This document shows positions 46,912 to 58,562 of a stretch of 64,000 nt of DNA, piece after piece. The notes beneath the pieces were generated by a model. The model ran no database searches. It was not told the origin of the DNA and saw nothing but the letters and a program-made list of their open reading frames with translations. Positions within the stretch are counted from its first letter, which is position 1; every line of letters begins with the position of its first letter. The stretch comes from Owenia fusiformis (taxonomy: Eukaryota > Annelida > Polychaeta > Sabellida > Oweniidae). The translations under genes and the position numbers were made by a program. The stretch spans positions 15,523,759-15,587,758 of the forward strand of contig CAIIXF020000009.1 in the NCBI GenBank assembly GCA_903813345.2, read 5' to 3'.

Positions 46912-47619
46912 GACCACATGCAGTATGGCAAGTGATTTTAGACGGTCATATCTTTCACCATGAGTGTTTTCTAGGCATAAATACAGTGGTTTTTATTAAA
47001 ACAATAAGTTTCTTTCAAGTGAAGTACCCATGATGATAAAAATATATATCAAACAACTTGAAAAATTATGAATAGGGACCCCATGTCAACATTTTTTCAA
47101 AATATTTAACCTATTTACCCAAAAGAGGATCTTCTTTTTCTGATTTTTATTGCATGAAAACATGGGGTCTAAAACATGTTCAAAAATAGAACGGTATTGA
47201 AAGTCTAGTTTTGAAGATATCAATTTTCGATGACCAAAATTATGCTGAAAACAATGGAAAGCACGAGTTTTCCATATGGGAAAATAGCATGGGATATTTG
47301 GTTTTTAACTTTAACTGATTTCAATACCCACCCCATTTTCAGAAATTGTTAATATAGTGTAGAGGAGACTTTCGATATGTTTAAATTGAGAAAAACAAGA
47401 TCCTCTTTTTAGAAAATAAGCCTAACAGTTTTCAAAAAGTGCCAGGGTGGGGCCCTAATCTATAATTTTTCAGAGAGTTGGATTGATATTTTACTATCAT
47501 GGGGACTTCACTTGAAAGAAAACATATTGTTTTAAAAAGAGCCATTGTATTTATGGACAGGAAGTACTCATGGTGAAAGATATGACTGTCTTAAATCACT
47601 TGCCATACTGCACATGGTC
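46912..47619. mobile_element. 708-bp foldback element inside a repeat
   Basis: Arms of about 190 bp: GACCACATGCAGTATGGCAA at 46912 is the complement of the 47619 end (TTGCCATACTGCACATGGTC), followed inward by GTGATTTTAGACGGTCATATCTTTCACC against its inverse. No coding content. It cleanly interrupts the flanking repeat between AACAAAAG and TTTTACTTTGTCCC. Confidence 0.85.
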
Positions 47620-47945
47620 TTTTACTTTGTCCCTAGGCATCATCATTTAAAATTTGAACCAAATCCGTTCTCTGGTATTTGAGTTATCAAAGATTATCCT
47701 TTTCTACGAAAAATGGCTGCCATTTTGATATTTAGCAGCCATTTTGGAAATCTTTTCTTCAGCATAGCTCCTTTGTCCCTACGCATCAGCATATAAAATT
47801 TGAACCTAATCTGTCAAGTAGTATTTGAGTAATCAAAGATTACATTTTTAAGAAAAATGGTGGCCATTCTTAATTAAGAGGCCATATTGAAAATTTCTTC
47901 TCGAGCAGAAGTTCTACCCTCATAAGGCATAAGCCAATAAAATTA
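47620..47945. repeat. GGCCATTTT-family repeat, 3' part
   Basis: Continuation of the repeat at 46337-46911 beyond the foldback: TTTGTCCCTAGGCATCATC and AAAATGGCTGCCATTTTG modules. Confidence 0.75.
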
Positions 47946-48319
47946 TGTTTACGTTTATAATGAAGCATTGGGACAAAATGACCCCAACACATATATATAC
48001 AGTTTTATCTATATTTCGTTTAATGTGCCTGATATGCAAATAACATTTAAGATATGGTTGCTTACAGATGCAAAGCAGTTCTTGATGATCTGATAGTTCC
48101 AGTAGAACAACAGCAAAAGATGTGGTTAACCAAACCGTACCATGACCTAGTCTAATGAAAACTCAGTTATAATCAATTGTAATTAAATCAATTTCAACCT
48201 TCTGTATTAATCAAGTTTACAAAATATTATGACTTGCCATAAGGCTGAAAGATGGCAACTGCATCAAATCTACTTTTTAGTGAATACAAGGTTGTGGCCA
48301 TAAGTTAACTATATACTGT
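47946..48319. other. Unannotated stretch
   Basis: No recognisable feature. Confidence 0.35.
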
Positions 48320-48381
48320 ATGAGGAAAAATACTCACTTTGGATGGGGGGGGGGGGTGTATAGGGGGTGTTGGAAATCCAT

Positions 48382-48490
48382 ATACAATATTTTTTCAGCT
48401 CTCTTATACCATATACAATATTTTTTCACCCCTTTTATACCATATACAATATTTTTCACAGCTCTCATACCATATACTATATTTTACAAA
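48382..48490 (+). repeat. Short tandem repeat CATATACAATATTTTT
   Basis: Four imperfect units of about 30-35 bp (ACCATATACAATATTTTTTC with variable spacer). Preceded by a G run at 48346-48355. Confidence 0.7.
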
Positions 48491-49081
48491 AGTTCAGGTG
48501 AAATACAATATACAATAATTTTGAAACTGCTGTTGATTAAAGTTTGGATATTTATGAGGAAATAATATTAGGAGAACCAATGTACTACAGTAAATGTATT
48601 ATCATAAGGCAAATAGACTGCACATACAGACCACAAATGGTTTCATTTATTGCATTATGAATAAGACACCATTCGGGTACATCCGATTGTGTTCAGAAAT
48701 TCTGTGATCACATATAATTTTCAGGTATTTATGGAATAAGATTCATGACTTCTCTTTAGTGATTTCACAACCTACTCTGACCAAAACACTAATGCCATAA
48801 GGATATTCAAAATAAGCACAAACGTGCATCATTAGAATGGGTGGAACTCAGTGTTAGTGTACCTGTTTCTTATGACTTACTTTTCCATGAATTATATAAA
48901 TGTCAATGAAATCCTGAGAATGTGGAATAAAAGATTCATCATGTGTTCTTTGAAAATAAAAGGAAGTAATGCGCTCGCCATTATGATCTCCCCGTGAAAA
49001 AAATTGCTTTTATTATTACATTTATATGCACACTAGTATCTTGTTGACCTATATTCAGCACTGTATTGATGTATTGGCCAC

Positions 49082-49421
49082 TTAGGGGAGGCATCAAAAG
49101 TTCAATGTCGGATTGGAAACTCAATAATTCTAGTTTTGACTCTGACCCCCCCCCCCCCTCCCCCCAAAAACTAAATACCATGAAAGTTGATCGCTGACTT
49201 ATTGATAGAATAGAATCCTTTGGAATGATCTTGACGAAGAAAGCATCAGGTAAAATCTTTATTTTTAAACTATTCCAAGGCATTCTGAGTCAAAATTGCC
49301 AAAAATTTGAAATGTTGAAATTTGTCGGATAGCAAACTGAAATGGGTTTGAACCCGCTCCCCCCCTAACTAGATTTATTTAGTTTTCTATCCGACATCGA
49401 ACTTTTGATGCCTCCCCTTAT
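49082..49421. mobile_element. MITE with TAGGGGAGGCATCAAAAG ends
   Basis: Left TAGGGGAGGCATCAAAAGTT then CAATGTCGGAT is inverted at the right end (ATCCGACATCGAACTTTTGA, TGCCTCCCCTTA). A C run of about 14 lies at 49145-49160. The 100-codon frame across it is spurious. Confidence 0.82.
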
Positions 49422-49660
49422 TAGGCTCATAATTCAACCATGAAGTGTAGAGGTGTAGATTCCAAACCAGGACGTATTTTTGTGTCTATCAAAATCCATT
49501 TGCATCTTATGCATCCCTACATTGTATCCAAATATGATACTAAATAATGAAATATAATATTATAATCTTTGGTTTTACAAACTTGTATAAAAGTTGTATT
49601 TGGAGAATTTTTCTTTTGTAGGGGAAAATGATGAAAAAAATGTACAATCTTTTAAATTAA

Positions 49661-49765
49661 AGTATGACCTGAATCGATTGCAAACTTCATATTTGCACAT
49701 TTGATGAGATAAACAATTTGTGTCATTGAGAAATTATTACGTTTGCAATCAATTCAGGTCATACT
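49661..49765. mobile_element. 105-bp MITE with AGTATGACCTGAATC ends
   Basis: 25-bp arms (AGTATGACCTGAATCGATTG...) at 49661 and 49741-49765 are inverted with one mismatch. Confidence 0.8.
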
Positions 49766-50509
49766 GTATTTTTGGTATTTCTGAGATAATCAATGGAATC
49801 CAATGGCCTTTATTGAGACCTAATGATAACATCATGGTGGACAGCCCCATGTAAGTCAATACAACCTTACTGAACGGAATGACCCCTATCTCAGCTTATG
49901 TGTGCCCAAGCACTTTAATATTTTACAAATATATAAGCACAAATGCCAATGGGAAAGGACCAAAAGTTGTCATGGAACTTAGCAAGAAAAAGCAAACTCT
50001 AAGTGCATACCAGTGAAGAAAAACAAACCCCATATAGCCTAAAACCATGATCTAACGTGAAAAGAAACAATGTCTAATACCCCCTTTCCCCCACCATTCA
50101 AGAACCAATATCACAATCCAAGACCAGAAGATCAAGGGACATTTCATTCATACTGAAGTCATTACAATACATGTTGAAGAAAAAATTAGAAATTGATGGC
50201 CAATTGATAGCCAATACTCATAACCTCAAAAATTGTTGTAGATACAAGTACTCATACAAGATAGAGCATTCAGTCTCAAATGATGCGGGATAGATAGAAT
50301 CCAGTCTCCAAGTCCATAGGCGTTTCAAAGGGTCAACATCCAAAGAATTATATGACATTCTATTCTTCATGTTACACCTAAGAATGATTCATTTTGACCA
50401 TTGGGATATTTGCCAATAATCGCACCTCTTCCTTTGCTGAGGAAAATATGTACACATAACACTATCAGGAGATAGTGATCATTCACAATGTACAATAATT
50501 TTGTAAAAC
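49766..50509. other. Unannotated stretch
   Basis: No gene or repeat recognised. Confidence 0.35.
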
Positions 50510-50787
50510 AGTCACTTGGGAAATAATACATATTAAAAACAATTTCGGAAACAAAGGACTACACAAACTTTCATGTATAGATAATTCATTTTTGATTGGA
50601 CTCGGTCTTTGAAGTGAAGGCAAAAAAATGAGACTTGATTATTAAAGACAATGCACTCACCTGGGAAATAATATGTATTGTAAACAATTTCGGAAACAAA
50701 GGACTTCACAAACTTTCATGTATAATTCATTATTTATTGGACTTGAGTCTTTGAAGTAAAGGCAAAATGAAACTTGATTGTTAATGA
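50510..50787 (+). repeat. Two-copy direct repeat, about 150 bp
   Basis: CACTTGGGAAATAATACAT...CAATTTCGGAAACAAAGGAC...TTTCATGTATA...TTGGACT...TCTTTGAAGT occurs at 50510-50645 and again at 50661-50787 with minor changes. Confidence 0.8.
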
Positions 50788-50934
50788 CAATCTAAGTCAA
50801 ACAAAAGTGTGCCAACATTAACATTAACGAAATTTCCATAAAGGTCAAACCATTTGTTTCACTCATGATTTCAAGGCAAAGATGTATTGATAAGAATGAA
50901 AGCTACTGTATGTAACTAGAAGTAACTTTCTTTT

Positions 50935-51366
50935 AAAGGACCACGGACGGTCTCGCGAAAGATTTCACAGTCATATGTTAGATTTTTCTGTCGATTTGAA
51001 CAGGAGCATATGTTAGGCCAATGCATTAACTCCAGGACAAGCAGTCATAAAAGATGATAAAATAATTTTGACTTTGAGACTGGGAAGGTGCAAACGTCTC
51101 CATCAACATTTTTTTCTGTAATGTTGTCCTGATTTCACACCTGTTTTTTTCAATGTTTGATGCACACTATATTGCGTTTTTGAGACACAGTAATTAATTT
51201 ATTATTAAGCAGTGGTTTTAAAGATGTTATTTTATCACCTCTATGAGTGCTTGATCTGAAATTAATGCATTGGCCTAACATGTGGACCTGTTCAAATCCC
51301 CAATAAATAGCTGAAATCCAACATATGACAGTTTGCAATCTGTTGCGACACTTTCCGTGGTCCTTT
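50935..51366. mobile_element. 0.43-kb foldback with AAAGGACCACGGA ends
   Basis: Left AAAGGACCACGGA and right TCCGTGGTCCTTT, with arms continuing through ATATGTTAG and GGCCAATGCATTA against TAATGCATTGGCC. Confidence 0.82.
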
Positions 51367-51659
51367 CTTTGATTACTATTATGACCAAATGAACACCTTT
51401 TGCTATTTTACCATATCTAGTGATGATTGTACTAACACATACACTGTTTTAACACTTTATACTCAAATAATTTAATTATTTATCCCACTAACCAAGAAAC
51501 AAGAGAAGCCACAGGACCATATTTTTCATCAAAGTTGAGAAGAGTCAATGGCATTTGGCATTCTTATTCGAGATTGAATTTAATGAAAGGGGCACAAAAC
51601 TTTTAGTTTTAGAGTGATTTTCTCAAAACTTATTGATCTGGAAGACTGGAATGTGGAAC

Positions 51660-52090
51660 AAATTACTTAGATGCAAGTAGGTAGTTTCCAGTTTCGCCAC
51701 CAGGTGGCTGATTCGGGGGGAAATAACATAACACTGTTATTACAAAGTTCCCTTTCACTTCACTGGTTCACTTTTCATATTACTCTGATAGTTATACAAA
51801 TTAAAATATGTTCAGTAAAAGTAAATATGATCTGCCCAACACAAGAAAAGATATTTCACTTGTTGTGATTTTGCAACATATTAAATTTTCAAAGTTGATA
51901 AACTCTTTTCAAAGCCACATTCATAGATGTTCTTTTACATGTAGATTCCAAATATGACATCAGTTTGACTGAATTTTTAATGATGTAAATCAAGATTATT
52001 TCTACTCACATCTAGTCTTTTAGAGACGGATTTCTTTTACATGTAAATTTAACACAGCTACAGTCAGAGAGTCAGCACAATGGGGAATTT
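51660..52090 (+). repeat. Repeat copy lacking the P-like insertion
   Basis: Co-linear with 53820-54050 on its left (AAGTAGGTAGTTTCCAG, CCACCAGGTGG, TGAATTTTTAATGAT). On its right it matches 56356-56400 (AAATCA.GATTATTTC.ACTC, ACAT.TAG). It therefore represents the uninterrupted version of the host repeat into which 54051-56355 inserted. Confidence 0.7.
51698..51713 (+). promoter_or_regulatory. CTCF-like motif
   Basis: CGCCACCAGGTGGCTG contains CCACCAGGTGGC, which fits the bilaterian CTCF core CCASYAGRKGGC. A near-match (CCACCAGGTGGG) lies in the paralogous repeat at about 53847. Motif only. Confidence 0.35.
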
Positions 52091-52224
52091 TAGGGTACAA
52101 AATGGGTACAATAAGTCTTTTTTAATTCTTTTTTGAACATATATTTAACCTGCTGGTGCCTTGAGATATCATATATTTCCTCTTATACAATATCCTTTTA
52201 TACCATATTGATCTACCAAATGCT

Positions 52225-53090
52225 TCACCTGAAAATGCGTAAACAAGACTTTACAGGCAAGATTTTAAGACGGAAAATCCAAAATGGCTGCCTTGACATT
52301 TATCCAGAATGCCAAAAAACTAATCAGATCTAGATTTTCACACTAAGAATCATCTCTGAAAAGTTTAAATTGATCTATCAAACGGTTCACCTGGTAATGC
52401 ATAGACAAGACTTTACAGACAAGATTTTAAGACGGAAAATCCAAAATGGCTACCTTGACATTTACCCAGAATGCTGAAAAAATAATCAGATCTAGATTTT
52501 CATACTAAGAATCATCCCTGAAAATTTGAAATTGATCTACCAAACGGTTCACCTGAAAACCTGTAGACAAGACTTACAGACAAGATTTTAGGATGGAAAT
52601 ATCCAAAATGGCCGACAATAAAAAAGTGATTATGTGTTTTTGCTGATTTCTTTTTATAAAATTATCACATACACCTACTGTTAACAATAACATAGCTTTT
52701 ACAAGAAAGTACACCTGAAATTATTTATAAAGCTACTAAATAGTTAAAGTATGAAAACTCAAAAACACCATTCAATATGATACAAAGTATTATCGGTCGC
52801 TAACTTTCAGACATTCAAAATGGCTGCCATGACTGAGCTAACAGGTCCAAAACCTAATCAGATGTAGAATGAAGTGAGCTGAACAAGATGTTAAAGTTTT
52901 AAAAGCAACTGTGAAGTTGTTTTTTGTAAGTTTGCAGACAAGGATTTTAGCATTTGATAAGTTTTTCATCCACATCTGTATGCACTCATAAATTATCCCT
53001 GAAAATTTGAAGGTGATATCTGTAGCGGTTTTGGAGAAAACTGCCGGACGGATGGATGGACGGACAGACAGACGGACGCGCCTAGGCTGA
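52225..53090 (+). repeat. AAAATGGC module repeat with GGACGGACAGACAGAC tail, copy 2
   Basis: Co-linear with 11940-13020: 'acaagactttacaggcaag' modules, then TTTTGGAGAAAACTGCCGGA and GGACGGACAGACAGACGG. It ends near CGCCTAGGCTGACAATATGG. Confidence 0.85.
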
Positions 53091-53815
53091 CAATATGGCC
53101 CCAAACAATGTGGTGAAAACATAAATTTAGGAAAATCATTGTTAACTCAACAAGACTAGTGAAATTTAGGTTAATCTGACTAATACTGGTTAATACCATA
53201 AAAGATTTTATATTAGACCTTGAATGAGGTAAATCATATTTATGGTCTAAGGTTATACTTAAGGTGAAGGAGAGGTTGAGCTTCACATTTTAAAGAGAAC
53301 CTGTATGTGAACATGTTGATAAAATGGTTCTCAAGGTAGTACCTCTCTGTTTTAACATGTTCTATTGAGTATATAAGTATTGGGATAAAAGTTGTAATAA
53401 GGCCCCCCAAAAAACAATTGAGGGGGTTTAGGGGCTACAGTAATCTCTAAGGATAATAATAACATAAAGTTTATGTTCTCAAAAACCAAATATATAGCTT
53501 AATTCTCCCTAATGTTTACCCAAAGAGGTCTGATAACAAGGCTATCTTATCAAATGACCTTAATGCATTGAATATTTGAGATGAGATACCTTCAATAGCA
53601 TACACATAGCCTTAAGGCTGATAGTATACAATTAAATTACAACTTCTGATAATAATTCTGTTAATTAATAAAGAACTTTTTGATAATATTGAGATTGCAA
53701 TTTACCAACTTATAACTATTAATTTGAATAATTTACACTTACCAAGAATACATATTATATATATACAGTAAATCTATTACTGTTTAATAATTCATGACTT
53801 TCACAGAACAAATAA
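53091..53815. other. AT-rich stretch
   Basis: No recognisable gene or repeat. Confidence 0.35.
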
Positions 53816-54834
53816 GTCAGATGAGAGTAAGTAGTTACCAGCTTCACCACCAGGTGGGTAATTCGTGGCAGATAACATTGCAATTCCACTTTTTGTGATT
53901 TAAAAACATAGTGTCTATGGCTGACCTAGAAGTCACATTTTCAAAAAAAGATGATAAACATTTTTTATAACCATATTTCTAGATGTAGTTTTGCATGAAG
54001 ATTTCAAAACTGATATCACTTTCACTGAATTTTGAATTTTTAATGATATTCACCTTTCCCCAAAGTCAGCTCATGAATATCATAATTAGCAAATCTAGAA
54101 TCTCTGACGTCAGAGTAGGGCAGATTTTCGCGGCAAAATCTGAACCCATTACAAGTCAATGTGAATCGCGACAGAGACGGGCTCATTTAATTGTTGAATT
54201 ATGGTGAGTACTTAATTATCTGTATCATAAATGTAATAGAATCTCATAAACTACACTCTCGTTTATATTCTCCCTTCATTATACTGTTCTGAGAAATCAA
54301 ATGAATAGAGTAAAATTGATGTGAAGAGTCCAATGTTTACAGCAAATTGAGCCTGATATGTACTTCTTTACTGTCAACATACCATTGACTACTGCACTGT
54401 AATAATAAGCTTGTGCTATATTTTCTCATAGTGTTAGGTGAAATAGATATTGATTGATCAATCAACTATAAAAACGAGTCAGATGTATTGGGGGGGAGGG
54501 GGGTAAATTATCAAGGTTTTGGCCTACTTTAGTCTTGCGTACACTCCAGTTAATGAACAAGTATTGATGTACATCCAGCCAGGGAAATAGAAATTAAAAT
54601 GGGGAGTTTGAACAAGAGGCTTAATTAATTAACTCCAGGGGGGGGCTTAAAGGAAACTTTTTCAACTCGTGAATCAGTGCTTGATAATAATTCAATGCAC
54701 TACCATTTATAATTTTCTTCAATTGATTTCAGGATGCGGCAGCATATCATCAATTTCACATTATTAAACGAACTCGAAAATAGATATTTTGGTGACAGTT
54801 CCAAGAAGCGCAAGACACACGCCCGGTGATCGTG

Positions 54835-55227
54835 AAAATGGGACGGAGGGGGGGGGAGCAAGCAATTTCTGGTAGAAAAATGAACAAATCTGCAAAAATT
54901 ATTTTTTTAAGAAAAGGTTTATGATTTAATTGCTAAACGAATAGGCGCACGGTATGGTAAAATATGTCACGTATTCTACGATTTTTTTTTAGCCGATTCT
55001 CTTCTTAGGTATAAGATCTATTAAAAAAGGCGCAACGCCACCAACGTGCAAAAGTCAATGTTTTTGCTTTAAATCAAGCATCAACGGTCTACACAACCTG
55101 CAATAAATATTTGTAAGTGACATTATCATCATAAAATTAATGACCTTAATGACTTTACAAAATATGTTTCCATACGTTGTATAAAAAATAATCGAAAATA
55201 ATTAAAATGGGACGGAGGGGGGGGGAG
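54835..55227. repeat. 24-bp direct repeat flanking an internal segment
   Basis: AAAATGGGACGGAGGGGGGG (24 bp in full, continuing GGAG) is identical at 54835-54858 and 55204-55227. The duplicated word brackets the MITE-like segment inside the P-like element. Confidence 0.75.
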
Positions 55228-55253
55228 GGGACGGAGACATGTACACACAAACA

Positions 55254-55495
55254 CATTGCATAGTTCCAAGATGCACCTCATATGGGACAAGGTCGTAACA
55301 TTTGTAAAGGTTCCAGAGAATGATAAAAGAAAGTGGTTAATTGCTATCCATCGAATGGAAGATAAATCATTTCAGTTGAAACCTTCTTGTTTGTTCTTTA
55401 CACTTCACTGATGATGATTTTGAATATCATGGTTTTAGTAAGAAAGGTTCTCTGAAAAAAGATGTTGTACCTCATGTTTTTGATTGTTGGGTAGA
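55254..55495 (+). pseudogene. THAP zinc-finger fragment, frameshifted
   Basis: Three frames together carry the C2CH signature of THAP DNA-binding domains. The first is HCIVPRCTSYGTRS (C-x4-C). The second is TFVKVPENDKRKWLIAIHRM, with the invariant Trp. The third is CSLHFTDDDFEYHGF (C-x2-H), then KKGSLKKDVVPHVFD, with the conserved Pro near the end. Stops and two frameshifts show it is dead. THAP domains open the transposases of P elements. Transposase catalytic blocks downstream are not recognisable. Confidence 0.82.
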
Positions 55496-56910
55496 GGTTC
55501 CACATATGAATACGACTAACTGTAGTAACCAGAGAAAAAGAATCTTTAATCGTATGCAGCAAAACAAGGACAATAATCGCAACATTGGAATTTTTTAAGA
55601 TTCGATACCTGAGTCATTTGGTCTTCTTACCCCAACTGCAACCCAGGCGTTCTTTTTAAATATAGAACTGAGAGAATATTCACGATATTTATGGACGTTT
55701 TACCTTCAAGGGAGAAGTTCTATCTGGTAATTGCATTTGCAATTTTAAAAATACAAGCTATGATGACTATTTGTTCCTTCAAATTGCATCTAAAATGAAT
55801 TAATTTTCCACGACCCTAATGCAAGTCCATATGACAAACCAACGCACTAGAGGCGGTGTTCACTGCCTACGACCCATCATGAGTTTGGAAATTATTTATT
55901 AGGTTTGTGCAAGCATGAGAAAAATATCATTAGCCTCTGTTACATTAAAAACTGTTCTTCATATGTTATATTTTTTATTAGAAACATAATTATGTATTTG
56001 GATATTTATGTTAAATGAATGTTTCTATAATATGCACAGTCTTGTCTGAATAATTGTTTGTCTTTGGTACGGTAAACGGATTCAATTTATTAGAAGACCA
56101 GCACTCATATCACAAATTATCCCTATGGTTTCATTTACCGGGTAGTGTATTTATAAGACACAGTCAGAAAGTCAGAAAAATAAATTTCAATTAGTTTTGA
56201 TATAATTTTAGATGAGATTTATTTTTTTCATTGGGCGATCTAATAGTAAATGAAGTTTTCGCGCGAAAAGTGCCCTGCTTTGACGTCATCGATTTTGACC
56301 GACCTGAATCAGCGCAGCCGTCAAATGAGTACACTTTGGACTTTGGGGAAAGGTGAATAAATCAAAATTATTTCAACTCACATTTAGAGGTTTCTTTTAA
56401 ACTTAATATCTATGTCAAATGAAGCAAATGGTATTACTTTAGGTTTTATAGAGATGCATCATGATGAAAGTCTTATTTCAGTCATGTAGACACTTTAAAT
56501 AATGTCTATGTGACTATGACAGGTTACACTGTCTGGCCTCTGTATCACTCTCATAGCCATGTCAGACAGACCTCCAAAAACAGTGTTTGTACAGGCTTCA
56601 ACCCAATGTTTTTCAAATGTATACATATCACATGTCTCTCAATGAAACGCAAATTTTAAAATACAATTACTTTTATATACTGTATTTCAGCTCTCTTGTT
56701 TTTATGGTGACCTATGTTTTTGTTAACATTATACTATTTTGAGGTTAATAGTGAATAGTGAAATTATGTTGTCATATATCAGGTGACATAAAACCTGTTT
56801 GTACTATAACCTAAGATCATGCAGACATAACATGTCAGAAAATCTACTTGTACATTACATTAATAAATCTTTTCTTAAGCTGCAAGATGGTACATCATCA
56901 TGCTTTAATA

Positions 56911-57265
56911 CAGATATCGGGTAATGCAAGGAAGTGTATTGGGTATGTTCTTGTTTAATCACTTTATCGATGATCTGAGAAATAATCTGCCCTCAAACTC
57001 TGGAAAAAACTTGAAAATACTTTTATAAACCATCTTCTTTGGCCTGACGACCTTGTACTAATATCTAACTCAAGAAAATGACTCCTGAAGAACAGCTTGA
57101 ATGATTATTTAAATATTGTACAGAATACCGTTTAATTGTAAACACAGTTAAAACCAAAGCTCTGCTTTTTAATTTGAAGAATTAAGACCATAAACCTTTT
57201 ATGTTTAATAATCAAACAATTGAACAAGTCAATGAATATAAATATCTTGTTTGTGTCTTAAAGTG
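56911..57265 (+). pseudogene. LINE reverse transcriptase remnant, palm region
   Basis: Reads YRVMQGSVLGMFLFNHFIDD and later KTKAL.F, then IEQVNEYKYL: RT motif B (QGSVLSP.LF..FIDDL) and the post-catalytic 'F.YLG' segment of a jockey/CR1-like polymerase. Multiple stops and frameshifts; the catalytic ADD region is eroded. A 3' segment of probably the same copy is at 57975-58555. Confidence 0.75.
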
Positions 57266-57974
57266 TCTCACATATTCGATCAAAATATGCCATGCAAACA
57301 TGTTAGTCTACTTTACTGGCCCCCCTTGCTGTAAAGGAACCCAAAACACATTAAAACGTAAACATAAACCAATTAGTCACTTCACTATGAAAGTGGGGGT
57401 GTTACCAAATGTATATTAGCAGAATACGCTGTGTGCATGAACTAACACAATATCAGTGGTCATTTTACTGTGTAAACTTAGTAACCCTTGCATATCGTGC
57501 TCACTCAAGTATTGAATAATTTTTTTATGATCTAAATGTTTGTGGTTTATAAAAAAAATGTGATATATTTTAGTTAGAAATACATTAATTAATAAATTCA
57601 TTCAAAAAGCTCTAGAATGCGGGAAGAAAGAGCAATGGTGACAAAATGCAGACAGAATTTTCCGTAAGGGTTTCAAACATTTCTGGACACAATCATACAT
57701 GTACTTCATGTGTACCGTTATTTTTAGTGCTGTATTTATAGATATAATTTCACGTATTAAAATCATATTTTCCAGCAATGACTTAAAATCCGGAACCACA
57801 CCCATATCACATTTTCTTCAATAACTCCAAACATGTGTAAACATTGACCATGTGCATATAAATTCAGATTTCACGAGCTCTTTCCTATTCGAGTACATCA
57901 TACACCCCTGCATGGATTTGAGTTGGATTCGCCTTTTATACGTGAGCCGACACACTCGCAAACGCTGATTGGAT

Positions 57975-58555
57975 AAAGATTGCGAGAATCTTTAAGTCAT
58001 AATAACAAGTTTGATAAAAATTCCAACTATTTGAAAGAACAAGCAAGAAAAGCCTATTTCAAGATGAAACAACAATACAATAAACTTAATGATATCCTGG
58101 TAAGTATTGCTTTGCATTTGTTCTATACACTTATTTTGCCGATTTTCAATTATGATTCTGAGATATGGCTACATCATAAACAAATGAAGTCAATTGACAA
58201 TCCATCTTAAGCTTTTAAAATCAGTTTTATGTGTAAAGCCTCAGACATCAACACATGCAGTTTATGGTGATTTAGGCCGTTATCCATTGTGTATAAAACT
58301 ATTAAAATATTGGATTAGACTCCTGAAACTATGCCCAAGTAATATATTATCTGAAACATATAAATATGAGCTTGAGTTACACAATCTTGGGTTTCCTTCA
58401 TGGGCATGAGTTTTTTTGAACTTGAAAAATGTGACTTGTTTGAATACTGGGACAATCAGGAAATACCTGATGAGAAAATATTTTTAAAGGATGTAAATAG
58501 CACTTTGATGAGACAGTATCGTGCCGATTGGCAAAATGCTATTATGTGTGCACCT
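57975..58555 (+). pseudogene. LINE C-terminal ORF remnant
   Basis: Three successive frames: YLKEQARKAYFKMKQQYNKL, LPIFNYDSEIWLHH, then LLKSVLCVKPQTSTHAVYGD LGRYPL..., then YRADWQNAI. The phrase 'Y...EIW' then 'vLgvk..t....vyGElGr.Pl' is the post-RT region of common LINE ORFs. Separated from the RT palm by about 700 bp of unrelated sequence. Confidence 0.78.
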
Positions 58556-58562
58556 ATACTTG

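Larger units (their letters stand above)
54051..56355 (+). mobile_element. Decayed THAP-domain (P-like) DNA transposon
   Basis: Ends CACCTTTCCCCAAAGTC (54051) and GACTTTGGGGAAAGGTG (to 56355) are exact inverse. Further inverted blocks follow inward (GACGTCA, then GGGCA.TTTTCGCG at 54108-54140 and 56258-56290). Encodes a broken THAP domain at 55254-55495. The boundaries are supported by the uninterrupted paralogous repeat at 51660-52090. The 8-bp TSD expected of P elements is not clear. An old MITE relative sits inside (55003-55140). Confidence 0.8.

Noticed and set aside
50081-50110. Possible SPHK NPxGGxG loop (minus-strand reading LNGGGKGVLDIV)
   Set aside because: Lacks the NP dipeptide, flanking family residues and splice sites; comes from a C-rich run.
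54051-56355. Functional host THAP gene
   Set aside because: Two frameshifts and in-frame stops within the finger, and the sequence lies between transposon inverted ends.
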